From positions 20,080,689-20,144,688 of the forward strand of contig NC_044924.1 in assembly GCF_003576645.1 (NCBI RefSeq): a DNA stretch of 64,000 nt. Direction: 5' to 3'. Below, piece after piece: positions 35,408-48,066 of the stretch. Both the position numbers and the translations under genes were made by a program. Positions within the stretch are counted from its first letter, which is position 1, and the number at the start of each line of letters is the position of its first letter. Source of the DNA: Ipomoea triloba (taxonomy: Eukaryota > Streptophyta > Magnoliopsida > Solanales > Convolvulaceae). The notes beneath the pieces are model-generated. The model saw nothing but the letters and a program-made list of their open reading frames with translations, was not told where the DNA came from and did not search any database.

Positions 35408-38099
35408 ATGACTGGGCAGTTCATAGTGGGTGTGCAGCTGCATCCTAAGCAAACTAATAAGGCAATTAGGTTGCGTTGTGTCCGTAGTTATGTAGTATCT
35501 GAAATGAAAAGAGAAATAATCATTAGAAGTCAGGAGTGCGTTTTCCATGATCAGCAGGTTTGTGGCTTATATTTTAACATGTTAACTGTGTTTTGGTTTT
35601 TTTCATTGTAAGAAATGTGCTAATGTTTGCCTTTTTGACTTTGAGTGTAGGGTATGTTCATTCATGTACACATACGTAGGGACCTTGTGGGGAAATATAA
35701 CGACATATTCGTGGAAGGAAAAGTATATGGTCTTAGGAACTTCCTATGTATCACAAACTTTTTCAAATACAAGACAAGTATGTTTCGTTACATGATAAAA
35801 TTCAAGCATGACACGCTTGTGAAGGAGTATAAACGTGTTAATTTCCCTAAGACTATGTTTCGATTCAAGAGTTTTGAAGACATACTTTCCAAAAAAGAAA
35901 TTGATGAGAAAATGCTAATAGGTAAATGGAAATTGAATTTATACACTTGTAGCCAAATTTACCTTTTTATTTGTTACCTAATTGGTTTTGTTCTTAAAAC
36001 TAGATGTGATTGGGCGTGTGGTTGAGATTTATTCTCCTGTTGAGAAGGTCATAGCCGGTAAACTGAGTAGGCTAATTGATTTTGTACTTGAAGACACTAG
36101 GATTGTATCTCTACTGAATTTGGTTTATAATGGTGTGTATGGGGTGTTGTATTCTGATTTTTTGAATTGGTATACAGTCAAAGACAAGTAAAGTGTACCT
36201 TGTGGGATGATCATGTTGATGAGCTAAGCTCGTATTTTAACTCTGCTGTTGCTGATCCTCTCATACTGTTGATTCAGCTGTGCCGGGCTAAAATAATGGA
36301 CAGTAAGTGTCCTATGCTTTACTATCCATTGCTATTTTATTCTCACTGCTATTGGGTAGTTATTTCCTACTTTCTTATGCAGATGGTGAGGTGCGAATCT
36401 GCAGCTCTTTTGACGCCACGCAGCTGTTTTTTAACCATTCGTGTAAGGAGTTTAGGGAACTAAGGAACAGGTCAAATTAGTAAATACCTAACAAATCATG
36501 AGGTTGTGTTATGTTTCCTTAAATGATTCTAATCTAAAATTTTCCCCCTATTTCTAGCTATAACACGAAGTTGACACCACTACGACGTATCCAATCTAGC
36601 AGCAGACTGTGTGGTGCTAATATGGACTTTAGTCAGGGCAGTAATGATTTGGTGGTAACTCAGATTGAAGAAATTTACAGCAAAAGAAGGTAAATCTAAT
36701 GACTGTCTTTAAGTTTGAGCATTCTAGCATTTAGGGAAATAAGTTAGCTTATATTTACCTATATTGACCTATAACACATATAAGCACATGTTTCCAATGA
36801 AGGTGCTTTTAACAATAAGCAGATAATCACATGTCATATAGGCACCTGTTTTAAGAAAATAATTTCAGAAAATTGCTGACTGCTTATATCACAAATTGGA
36901 AGCTGTTTTTAACAAATAAATCACATAATCACATAAGATTGGTGTTAAGGTTTTATTTACTGAACTATTTTGTGTCAGTGGTTATTGCAGCATACAAATA
37001 AAACAATAAGCACCTGCTTGTAGTATTAAATTGATCATAGCACATACAAGCAAATGTTTTCAGCAAAGAATCATATAACATTGCTATCTATTTCACGTAT
37101 TCGCAGCTTTGTTTAACAACTAAATAACATAATCACATAAGATTACTGTTAATAGTTTAATTAGTGTATTGTTCTATAACTATTCTATAATGGGTCATAA
37201 GTGAGTATACAAGCAATGAAAAATTGTTTACAGTGTTTGTGTTTTGAATGTTATGTGATGATGAGTTTAATTTTCCTGGCAACTTGGGGAGTATTGGGTT
37301 GCGGGTCGTATTGTTGATGTAGAGAGTGTGGTAGATTGGTATTATGTGTCTTGCAAGGATAACTACTGCAAGAGAAAGCTTATTGAGAAGGGTGGAATGA
37401 TGGTTTGTGGTGGTTGTAAAAGTTCTTGGCATGAAGGAGTCGTTAGATATAAGGTAATAGTTCGTGTAGCTGATGATACTGGAGATGCCTCGATGTTGAT
37501 ATGGGATCATGAATGCTCTGATTTGGTTGATGTTTCTGCGTCTGATTTATTGGCTAAATACCCTGAGGTTTGGCAGTGTATTTATTCTATTTTGTTCCTT
37601 ACTTTTTAATTGTTGTGTTGTGATTAATGTCTTTTTTTCTGCCTGGTTATAGGGGAATAGAGGAATTCCCCCAGAGTTGGGATGTTTACGTGGGTTGTCA
37701 ATGCTATTCAGAATTCTCATGAAAAAGGATCAGGCTGAGAGTTACTACTCAGCCTTCACATTTCTTAGCATTTGTAGAGATGAAAATGTTCTTGCCCAGC
37801 ATTGTTCAAATATGTTGGGAGGCAGTGAAATAGATGGTATTTCTGGTGATGGGCATTGTGTTTCTGGGGTATGTTTTCTTATTTTTTTTTCTGTTTGATT
37901 CGCAACAGGGTACTGTTGACTTATTTTATAAGCTACTAATTTATTGAACTCAATTTGTATGCTATAGGATTTCTTTTCTTCTGATGAGGAAGATTGTGTG
38001 GCAGTTGAGGAGGTTTCTCAGTGCTCTAGTTTAGAAAAGGTGACTGGTTTGGAAGATTTTGAAGAGGGGTTTGGTGTGGATGGTGTACCTAAAAAGTAA
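35408..38099 (+). pseudogene. RPA70-like gene of Helitron block B, nearly complete, one splice donor lost
   Basis: Homologue of the RPA large subunit. Exon 1 35408-35557 (MTGQFIVGVQLHPKQ start), exon 2 35651-35921 (GMFIHVHIRRDLVGK, FKSFEDILSKKEID), exon 3 36004-36100, then exons corresponding to block A at a 35976-base offset, ending TAA 38097-38099. OB-fold segments include CTLWDDHVDELSSYF and NGEVRICSSFD. The DBD-C region reads QLGEYWVAGRIVDVE followed by the zinc ribbon SCKDNYCKRK...MVCGGCK. Phases agree across the first six exons. The premature stop of block A is absent (GAA at 36670). However, the donor after exon 3 reads GA (36101-36102) where block A has GT, so correct splicing is doubtful. 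The final exon is acidic (EEDCVAVEEV, LEDFEEGFGVD). Confidence 0.82.
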
Positions 38100-38530
38100 C
38101 AAAAAAACAAAGGTAAAATTAACTAAACAAATCTAAGGTACATCAAAAATATTAGTATATATACTATATATATTATAAATATAGTATACACTATAGACTA
38201 TAGTATACTATGAATACTATATAACATTAACTAAGATGCACAAATTACCTTAGCTTTTACACTTTTACTTTTATACAAAGAAATATACATTCTCCAATTT
38301 TACTTCATGAAATAAAATAAAATAAAATAAAATAAAATAATAATAGATACTAAATAAATATGAAATATTATATCACAAAATATAAATTTAATATACATGT
38401 CCTAAAATGAAACAATTATTATGTAAAACTTTTAATGTGGATATTTGTTTATTTAATTACAATGGTTAAATGGAATTGAATATTCAATATTCAAAATTAA
38501 TATAAGATATCTATACTACCATCACATATT
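38100..38530. repeat. AT-rich spacer (block B)
   Basis: Counterpart of 2122-2530 with the same TA palindrome and AAATA repeat. It contains the empty A|T site (38507|38508) of the block A Helitron. Confidence 0.7.
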
Positions 38531-38535
38531 CTTAG

Positions 38536-39857
38536 TGATAAGCACCAAGAATAGCTCATTTTAGGGGTCATTTAAGGGCTAGTATTGTATGGTTTAGTAC
38601 CCATTTCATAAGAATATCATGCATTAAGACTCGAATGTGACCAAAACCGCTAACAAGAGCTTGGAAGATGCTTTTAAGCTATTTTGCAGCCAAACGGAGG
38701 ACTTAAGGCCGAAACTGAGCAGAAAATGGAGAAACCATGAAGTAGGAGCCTCCCACGCAGCCTCACACGCGTGTGGAGGGGCGTGGAAACATTCCAGTAA
38801 CCCCCCACGACCTCCACCACGCGTGTGGAAGAAACGCAGAATAAGAGTCTTCAGGGCTCGACGCGTCGAGAGCCCTGTGACACCCTAAAATTCAGCTTCG
38901 GGAAAAATGCCTATTTTGCCCCTGTTTTGTTCCCACTATATAAGGATCATTATCCCAAGCCTTAGGCATCAGATTTTAGCATACAATAGCATAGATTAGG
39001 TCTCTCTTAGGGATTTTCTCCCCTCTTGGGGGAAATTCCTCTTCTTCTATGTTAGATTAGATCAAGGGCAAGGAAGGAGATTGGAGTTTCAAGAACAAAA
39101 GTTGTAAAGATCCCCTCCTTGAGGGTGGTAACTATTCTCTCCTATTCTTAATCTAATATTTGTTTCTTTGAAATTTCCTTTCTTTTTCTTGTTTCTTTAG
39201 TATGTTAGAGTAGAATAGAAAGGGGATTGGTGGCCCCAAGGTTAATCTATGTGGATGTTTGATATAAATTGCTAGATTAAATGTGAGCTTTTTGATTGTT
39301 GGATGATGATCTTGTGTGGATGATGTTTATTCAAGCTTTGTACCTAAGTGTGCACCTTAGGTAGCAAACTCAAAGGAAGTGAGTGTGTGCGCGATAGCGG
39401 CCACTCACGAGCCTCACTCACCCACATCTCCGCTCTTAGTCCGAAAGGACAAGATCCGAGAGGAGTGGTAGACAAAGTGTTCGATGAAATGCCCCAACCG
39501 AATGAGGATGTGGGAGTCCAAAGTGTGACGCCACTTGGTGATGTGCTATGAACTCCCTAGTCTATTCCACATCTTAGCTCACTAAACCATACAAAGATAG
39601 TCCACATAGAGAAGCCTAAGATCCCGATCTCCGCCTTTCCATTTATTTTTACCACAATCATTATCAACCTTCCCCTCTCCTACAAATGAATCCAACCCCT
39701 AGCCATTCCCGTAACTCTTTCTCTTCAACCTTTTAGATACCAACACACTAATTCGATTCCCATTCGCCATCCTTGAGAGACACGACACTCGGGGAGTCTC
39801 GACTCTTCGTTTTACCACTTCACATTCACCTTCACTCCCACTAAATTACATCCTTCA
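38536..39857 (+). mobile_element. Solo LTR (1322 bp), present only in block B
   Basis: TG...CA ends (TGATAAGCACCAAG / ACATCCTTCA) and a perfect target duplication CTTAG (38531-38535, 39858-39862). Block A has a single CTTAG at 4104-4108, the unoccupied site. No coding capacity. It is related to the LTR ending at 20998. TATA-like CTATATAAGG lies at about 38936. Confidence 0.95.
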
Positions 39858-39862
39858 CTTAG

Positions 39863-40174
39863 CACATAATCAATTTCTCATGTCATATATTGCCCGTATA
39901 TTACGGCAAATTGCTTACTAATATTTTTTGAAAGGGAATAATGTAATTAACAACTACTTTAGAACATAATAACAACTCTTATACTATAGTAAAGAAATAA
40001 AAAAACCAATTCAATTGGAATAAATACTTCCAAACAAATAAAAATAATTATATACAACAATTTATGTTTATTTTTTACATAAAGATAATATCAAATATAA
40101 AATATAAAATTAAATATAATAATTACACACTTCATCCATTTAAATATACAAAAACATACGCGCGCGTGCGCGCA

Positions 40175-40221
<47 letters not shown>

Positions 40222-40300
40222 TATTTAAAGCCCAATTTTAATAACCTATTACCCTATCTCCTCAATATTGTGTCCAACATTTAACCCAAAGCCTAATTTT
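39863..40300. repeat. Spacer with CA/TA microsatellite (block B)
   Basis: Counterpart of 4109-4523. The (CG)(CA)(TA) tract at about 40158-40222 is longer in CA than in block A. No gene. Confidence 0.6.
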
Positions 40301-40727
40301 AGTAACTATATTACCACTGTTATGCAATCACACATTCAAAACTCTATATTAACAGGTCCTTTACTCCATATTCACAACTTGAGAACTCCACATTCACACA
40401 TTACAAGGCTACAAGTTGCTAGAACTTCTTAACTCTATTACAGATTCACACATGCATAACTCTACATTCAAGATTTCTATACTCCATATTCACAATTTGA
40501 AACCTCCACATTCACACATTTCTTGGCAAATCTACATTCACACAATCATAAGTCTACATTCACGATTTCTGTACTCTACATTCACACTTTGAAACCTCTA
40601 CATTCACACATTTTTGGACAACTCTATATTCAGCAATATGTTTACTAATTTAAAAAAAAAAAAAAAAAGAAGACAAAACGACGTAGTTTTGGACCCAGGT
40701 CCACCTTGCAAGGTGGACCTGGGTCCA
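40301..40727. repeat. Minisatellite plus 38-bp perfect palindrome
   Basis: Counterpart of 4868-5268. Degenerate units like CTCCACATTCACACATT run to about 40630. 40690-40727 is a perfect palindrome centred at 40708/40709 (half-site GGACCCAGGTCCACCTTG). In block A one arm is deleted, leaving GGACCCAGGTCCACAGC. Confidence 0.75.
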
Positions 40728-41165
40728 CAGCATAATTTGCGCCCGAAACCCTATCCAGTCGCTCGTATGTCCTCATCTCCAGTTCATCCATTCTGGAAAC
40801 TTAGACCACAAATTACACATGGGATTCCATCAATTTTGTTCTTCTTCCATGCACCTCTGTCTCGAATTTCATCCTTCATCGATTTTGGCTGGGCGACGTA
40901 GTTTTCAGCGAAGAACATCGATGCGATTAAATCCCCAAAAATCTAAATTCCTTTCGCCGACGTAGATTTCACGACTATCTCCTAAATCCTGCTCATTGAT
41001 CTAGGTTCTCCTACTATCTACATCTAGTATTGTCACCACTCTATACTATTAAACTCACACCCAATACAAAACAACAAACCCTAACCTCGTGTTCCTCGAT
41101 TTCACATATACCAAACCGCTATCCAAGAAGAACAATCCGCGTACAAAGAACCACATCTCTGAGGT
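40728..41165 (+). other. Possible captured 5' leader, block B copy
   Basis: Same segment as 5269-5710, with the donor-like CTCTGAG|GTAAACCC kept. No coding frame is visible. Confidence 0.35.
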
Positions 41166-41245
41166 AAACCCTAATCTATTTACTTTATATATTTTTCATT
41201 AATAATTTTTGCTTTTTTTTTTTGGGTTTCTATCGACAAATATTA

Positions 41246-41289
<44 letters not shown>

Positions 41290-43020
41290 AACAAATATAG
41301 GAGTCCGAAGAATTAATATCTGTCAAAATATTCATTCGAATGATGTAATTGATAGATGCATTCAATTCATAGATGTCAATTACTGTTTTAAAAAATGTTA
41401 TTTTTACAATTTTTTGGATCATATTAGTATGTTTTAAATTAATAAAACCATTAATTTACATTTATCTGTATAAACATCAAGCTTATAAATTTGTTGTCCA
41501 CCACCCACCAAAAAGATTAAAAATAGGTAAATAAATTAGCAGTTCAAACAGTATTTTTCTCTTATATTGCATATTCAAAGCTTTAGGAGAGATCAAAAGA
41601 AGAAAATCATCCAACAAAACAGTACGCAAGTGGTTTAATTAATTGAAATGAAAAAGCATAGGTACGAATCGAAATTACCTTCATCTTCTAACTGTCTTGT
41701 CCTTTTTACCGCATATGGTAGTTGAAGAATTCAATTTTCTCATTGAATTTGAATTTGTTGATCTAATATTTGTTTGAATTTGTGCATTTGTAGTTAGTGC
41801 CTTAAATGCTATGTATATATAGATAGCATACAATTCAAAATAGATGAGTAGAACATCCTTTCAAGTATCAATGTAGAAAGTCAAAACTTAACATCAACAA
41901 TTAATGCATGTTAGTAGGGATAGGTGTAGGACCAATTATTAAAATATATATCTATATCTATTTTGATTTTTGTGTACCTTGTAATTTACTCAAAAAGTAA
42001 TATGTATTTTACAAGTGTTCATGCTTCTTGGAATGAAACAGAATAGATTTTTCAACTAATCCATCAATAATCTACAATAATACTAACAACTTTGGGTAAG
42101 TGATGACAAAGGAGTCTGATGCCATTTTTTTGGGTGTGACAGGCACACAAAAACATTTAACAAACAACTTTGCATTCTTATTTATGACATTTTGCAATGT
42201 TCCCGTATAATCATGCAGCATATTAGAACCACCTTTTACAATTTTTTTTTACTTACTGACTAAACTGTAATTTAAGAAAATGAATAAGAGTCCATATTTT
42301 TATGCTAAATGTACTTTCAAAATTTACAGATTTAATTTTAGACTTTTTTCTTAACTGGAAAGGCTTATTTTAATTATTTTATGAAATTCAAAACTTAAAG
42401 AAAATTGAAACTAACTTTTTTTTGAAAGGACAGTCCAAGCAAATTTTTAACAAAACCATACTTATCCAATTTTACCCAACTATTTTATCTTCTTCTATAT
42501 GGTAGTCTATTTTCAAAGACTATTTTAAAAAAAGAATAGTTATCTGTTTGAATAGACACAAATTAAATTGTTCTTTGAAAATGTAACTTGACATTGTGCT
42601 ATACATGATTGTAATTGATTTAAATTAGTTAAGAAATGCATATTACAAATTTTCTCCTTTTTTTAAAACTGTAAGTTCACTTATTACTTACAAATTTGTT
42701 TTATAAAACTTAAATATTAAGTTTGTTTTCCACGCAGTTGAATTTTTTTTTATCAAAAACCTCACATTCAACTGAAGAAGATTAAAGCGTTCTTCTTACT
42801 TACTATAACCTATATCTCATGATTGTTTTATATCTCAAGTATCCCACTGAACTATGAACCACAGTGTTTGCTTAATCTCAGCCTCTATTCAAATAGGAAA
42901 CTTGGTTCTATAAAAACAAAGTTAATTTTGATGTTTATGTAGAAGGACAGTACTTGTTAAATGTTTAGCTTCACTTGTAAATCATCATATGTTACATGAT
43001 TATTTTAGGTTCCACTGCAG
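41166..43020. other. Helitron spacer, no gene seen (block B)
   Basis: Colinear with 5711-7615. (GT)n at about 41250-41282 is longer than in block A, and the following AT tract is shorter. Confidence 0.6.
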
Positions 43021-43029
43021 AGTGTTACA

Positions 43030-43445
43030 TTACCAAGTTAAGAAGGATGATCATATAATAATGGTTACATGAGTACAGGACTTCGTTAGGTAACTGAGTA
43101 AAGTGCTTATCAAAACACTTTACTGTAGTTACCACAAAATCATTACATACTATTACAGCCAAAATACCTAGTACAAGCTACTGCAAGGCCTTATCAACCA
43201 ACCACAAAACACCAAAATGATCTGCTACATAGTAAATAGCATACTAATACAATATGAGACTTAAAAGCACCAAGTCTCCAAAAAACCAAAGCCAAAAACC
43301 ATAACCTTAACACTAAGGCTACATTGAACAGACTACTTTTCTTCGTTCACAGCAATACCCTTACTTTTCTTAGAACTACCACAACGATCAAAGTCCTTCA
43401 ATTGCAAGTCTTTTATCTTCTGCTTATCCCAATTTTAGTTGTGGC
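43030..43445 (-). pseudogene. Possible captured gene 3' end, block B copy
   Basis: Counterpart of 7620-8030; the short lysine-rich C-terminal frame and its TAG are conserved. The protein is not recognised. Confidence 0.33.
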
Positions 43446-43568
43446 AACCCAGGTTAGTGAATGAATTTTATTCGTTATTGTGCTTAAAAAAATTATTTTC
43501 TTTATATGTCGTAAATATTTTGACTTTATTTAGAAGAACAGTGTTTTAGACTATTTATTAATTATTAT

Positions 43569-46500
43569 TGAGTAATTAGAGTCTTCAGGATTAGTTAGAT
43601 TATTATTATGATGGTTACCCTAAGTTCATGGTTCATCCCTCTGTATATAAACGTTGTATTCCACTCTTCATAAACACTAAATCGAAACACATTCACTAAT
43701 CTGGTATCAGCCTACTCCGATCCTATGGCAAACCAAAATAACCAACCCCTACCACCGGTTCAGAATGAAGCCCCAATGTATTCTTCAAGCCGGACCGTGA
43801 CCACTGTCAAGGTGCCTGAATCCCATACCCCAAATATGCTGCATCAAGCGCACCACTACGTGTCCATCAAGCTAACTGCCACTAATTACCTCTTTTGGAA
43901 AGCGTAACTTGTGCCTTTTTTACGAGGCCAGAACCTTTACGGGTTTGTTGATGGCTCCAACACATGTCCACCGGAGTTTGTCGCGTCAACCTCTTCCGCG
44001 CCTCCGGTCACCAATCCACTGCGTGCTCAGTGGATCCAACAGGATCAGTCAATCCTTAGCATGATCATTTCATTGCTTGTAGAGGAGGTTCTATAGTTGG
44101 CCATTGGTCATTCCACCTCATGGTCAGTTTGGATGGCGGTCGAAACCGCTCTTGGTTTGACCTCGCGAACGCGATCTTTAAGCCTACTCACGCAACTACA
44201 GAATCTGCGCCAAGGGGACCTAACGCCGGCAGACTATCTGGGCAAGGCGCAAGTCCTTATTGAACAGCTTGCGCAGGCCGGACGTCTGATTGACCTTGAT
44301 GAACAAAACTTACACGTATTCTGGGGACTTCGACCGGAGTTTCGTGGCCTTGTCGCGTCGCATACCACGAAGAGCGCCCCCTTGACCATTCCAGAGGTGG
44401 CGGATCTTCTGTCGACGCATCAATACTTGTTTCCAGAAGATACCAACGCGCAACTCCCTCCACCACCTTCGGCGTTGATAGCTCAGCATCCGTCGTCGGC
44501 CTAGTGCTCGCACCATGAAGGCAGTCACGGACGTGGACGCCACTATAGAGGGCAGCGAGGAAGAGGCCAGAGGGGGCGTGGGGGTGTGCGTTGCCAGTTG
44601 TGTGACGTTCCCGGACATACCGCCATCACGTGCTATTGTCGTTTCGTCGATACGTCCGGACAGAGGCCGCCACCTGCACCGCTAGCTTCTCACGTTGCTG
44701 CTCCGCCACATGTAAACATGGCCTACCAACAGTCTCAAGATGACTTGCACTCTGCGCCTTTTTCCAATGTGTGGTTTCCCGACACAGGAGCAATCTCCCA
44801 TGCCACACCACATGCTGATAGCCTCCACGACGTAGAGACCTATAATGGCAACGAAACTCTGCGAGTTGGTGATGGATCAGGTTTGTCAATTTTGAACACA
44901 GGTTCAGTTTCTATATCCTCAAAGTTATAGTCACTGTCTCTCAATAACATCCTACATGTACCAAAATTGCGTGTTTCTTTATTGTCTGTGCACAAATTCA
45001 CCAATGACAACAATGTTTACTTCGAGTTTCATCCCTCTCATTTTATTGTGAAGGATCATATCACCCATCAGGTTCTACTTAGCGGTCCCAGCCAAGGTGG
45101 GATGTACTCGCTGAATACGTCGTCTCCCGTGGCCTTTATGTCTGCTAGAGCATCCCCAGAAGTCTAGCACAGTCGCCTCGGTCACCCACACCTTTGAGTA
45201 CTTCGTCAGGTTCTTTCTAGATGTCCCGTTAGGGGGTCTTTTCGTTCTCTTAATAACATATGTACTACGTGCCAAATGGGTAAGTTTCCGCGCTTCCCAC
45301 TTGCACGCGTTGAGAACTCCAGTAAATCCATTCTTGAACTAGTGTACACGGACATTTGGGGACCATCCCCGGTGCCGTCAGTTGATGGTTCACGATATTT
45401 TGTACTGTTTGTCGACGATTTCTCTCGTTACATTTGGTACTATCCGATGAAATTGAAAACTGACATATATTCAATATTTAATAAATTTCGTGCTATGGTC
45501 GAAAAATATTTTTCTTGTCCTATAAAATGTATTCAATCAGACCTGGGTGGTGAATATCACAAACTACACGCCGCATTCACTGCCGTAGGAATTATACACA
45601 GGCAGTCCTGTCCACACACGCACGAGCAAAATGGCCGTGTAGAACGCTGACACCGCCATGTTTTTGAGTCTGGCCTAACTTTACTTACCCACAGTCAAGT
45701 CCCGCATAAATATTGGTCTTACGCTTTTGAGTTCGTGGTACATTAGATAAATCGAATGTCGTCCTCTGTTACACAGAATACTTGTCGATATTCGTGTCTG
45801 TTTCACAAGTCTCCTAATTACAACTTGCTACATGTGTTCGGGTGTGAATGTTTTCCATGTCTACGCCCATATAATAGACACAAAATGGATTATCGTTCTA
45901 TACCATGTGTTTTCTTGGGATATCTCGACTCTTTCAGTGGTTACAGGTGTTTAGACACAGTCACGGGTCGTGTTTATATTGCCAGGCATGTCCGTTTCAA
46001 CGAGGAAGTGTTCCCTTTTTCTAAACCACCAAGTGTGATACGTAGCTCTTCAGCCACCGCTGTTGCGCCCTCCATGCCTTGGGCGTGTGCACAAATCCAT
46101 CAACCTACAACGTTGGGTGCACCATCTTCACGCACCATCCTCCCGCCTGTTGTTGTTCCTGCCGTGCCACTGATGCAAGTCCCGCCCTCTTCATCATCTT
46201 TTAATGCCACATCGTCTCTTTAGCCGACGACCTCTTCCAATACAACAACTCGCCCACGGAAGAGACGACCCACGACTCGGACTCATGTTATGCGCCTCCG
46301 CACTACGACATGCGTCCAACGTCGCACTCCAACGGCCTTGGTGGCCTCGGCCGATGATGACGAGCCCACCTATCATTCGCAAGCCATCAAACTACCACAG
46401 TGGCGCAATGCGATGGATTTGGAGTTCAATGCACTCTTGCTCAATCAAACCTGGCAGCTAGTGCGAACGAGGCAAGACATGAACATCATAGGTTGTAAAT

Positions 46501-48042
46501 GGGTCTTCCGCGTCAAGAGGAAAGCCGATGGCACTATTGAAAGGTACAAAGCTCGGCTAGTAGCCAAGGGATTCAACCAGGTACCCGGGGAAGACTATTT
46601 TGAAACATATAGCCCAGTAGTCAAATCGACCACTATACGCCTTCTCTTGTCGTTTGCGGTCTCCAATCAATGGACTATGCAGCATTTAGATGTCCACAAC
46701 GCCTTCTTAAATGAGCACATTACAGAAGATATCCACATGCGACAGCCACCAGGCTATGCTAACTCGGCTTACCCCCATCACGTGTGTAAGCTACAATGTT
46801 CTCTATATGGCCTTAAGCAAGCCCCACGTGCCTGGTTTACACGGCTCAATAACTACTTAATACAAGTTGGGTTTCGCCCCTCCAAAACAGATGTATCCTT
46901 ATTTATTTATGACACAGGACAATTGTGAGCTTACATTCTAGTTTATGTTGATGATATCTTATTACTGGTTAATGATGCTGACCTGGTTAAAAATATCCTA
47001 TCAAGATTGTCCTCTGTGTTTAAAATCCGTGATCTTGGCAGACCACGGTTCTTTTTAGGTATTGAAGCGATCTATAGTACATATGCCGTAGTCTTATCTC
47101 AACACCGGTATATGATAGAGCTTCTTCGCAAAGCTGGTATGGACTCATGCAAACCGCATGCCACTCCAATGTCGGTGACCACTTCAAGTCCCACTGATGG
47201 CTCTGCCCCATTGGATGATCCAACACCATATCGGCAGTAAGTTGGTTCTTTAATGTACTTACTAATCACCCGCCCGGATTTATCTTTTGCAGTGAATCGG
47301 TTGTGCCAATTTACGCACAAACCCACACAGGACCATTGGGCGGCTCTCAAACGGGTGCTAAGATATGTAAAAGGGACTCTGGGTCATGGGCTCCTCCTCA
47401 CAGCCTCGCCATCTGCAGTAGTGCATGCATTTTTGGACTCTAACTGGGCTGGTTGTTCACTTGATCGAAAGTCAACGGCGGGGTTCGCGGTCTTTCTCGG
47501 CCCAAACTTAATATCATGGGTGTCACGAAAACAACGCACTGTTGCGCGCTCCTCAACCGAAGCAGAATACAAAGCCCCGGTGGATGTTGCTGCAGAGGTG
47601 GTATGGATACAGTCTCTCCTACGTGAGCTTGGCCTATTGCAGTCAGCGGTTCCAGTGCTCTGGTGCAACAATCTAGGCGCAACTTACCTTTGCGCCAACC
47701 CCGTTTTTGACGCTAGGACGAAGCATGTCAAAGTTGACTATCACTTCGTCCCAAACCAGGTGTCAACCGGTGCTCTTAAGGTTAACTTTGTTTCCACGCA
47801 TGACCAGCTAGCCGATATTTTCACCAAGGCTCTATCTTCTTCACGGTTTACTAATCTACGTATCAAGCTTGGCGTCGTCCCCTGTCCTCCATCAGCTTGA
47901 GGGGGTGTATTGAGTAGTTAGAGTCTTCAGGATTAGTTAGATTATTATTATGATGGTTACCTAAGTTCATGGTTCATCCCTCTGTATATAAACATTGTAT
48001 TCCTCTCTTCATAAACACTTAATAGAAACACATTCACTAATC
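43569..48042 (+). mobile_element. Ty1/copia retrotransposon, block B copy
   Basis: 5' LTR 43569-43701, PBS TGGTATCAGCC at 43702, gag-pol, polypurine tract GAGGGGGTGTAT (about 47899-47910), 3' LTR 47911-48042. Target duplication ATTAT at 43564-43568 and 48043-48047. Same insertion point as the block A copy, so it was copied with the Helitron rather than inserted twice. Confidence 0.93.
43725..47900 (+). pseudogene. Copia gag-pol polyprotein, block B, decayed
   Basis: Same domain order as the block A copy. The start MANQNNQPLPPVQNE is intact, without the gag deletion of block A. Private stops: TAA near 43905, TAG at 44094, TAG near 44502, TAG near 44928, TAG near 45166 and TGA near 46927, almost all from C-to-T or G-to-A changes. 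Shared stops: TGA at about 45648, TAG near 46221 and TAA near 47238. The RT motif YVDDILLLVND and the RNase H part from 47253 to the end ([28 protein letters not shown]) are better kept than in block A. Confidence 0.9.
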
Positions 48043-48066
48043 ATTATTAATTAATTATTAATCTGT

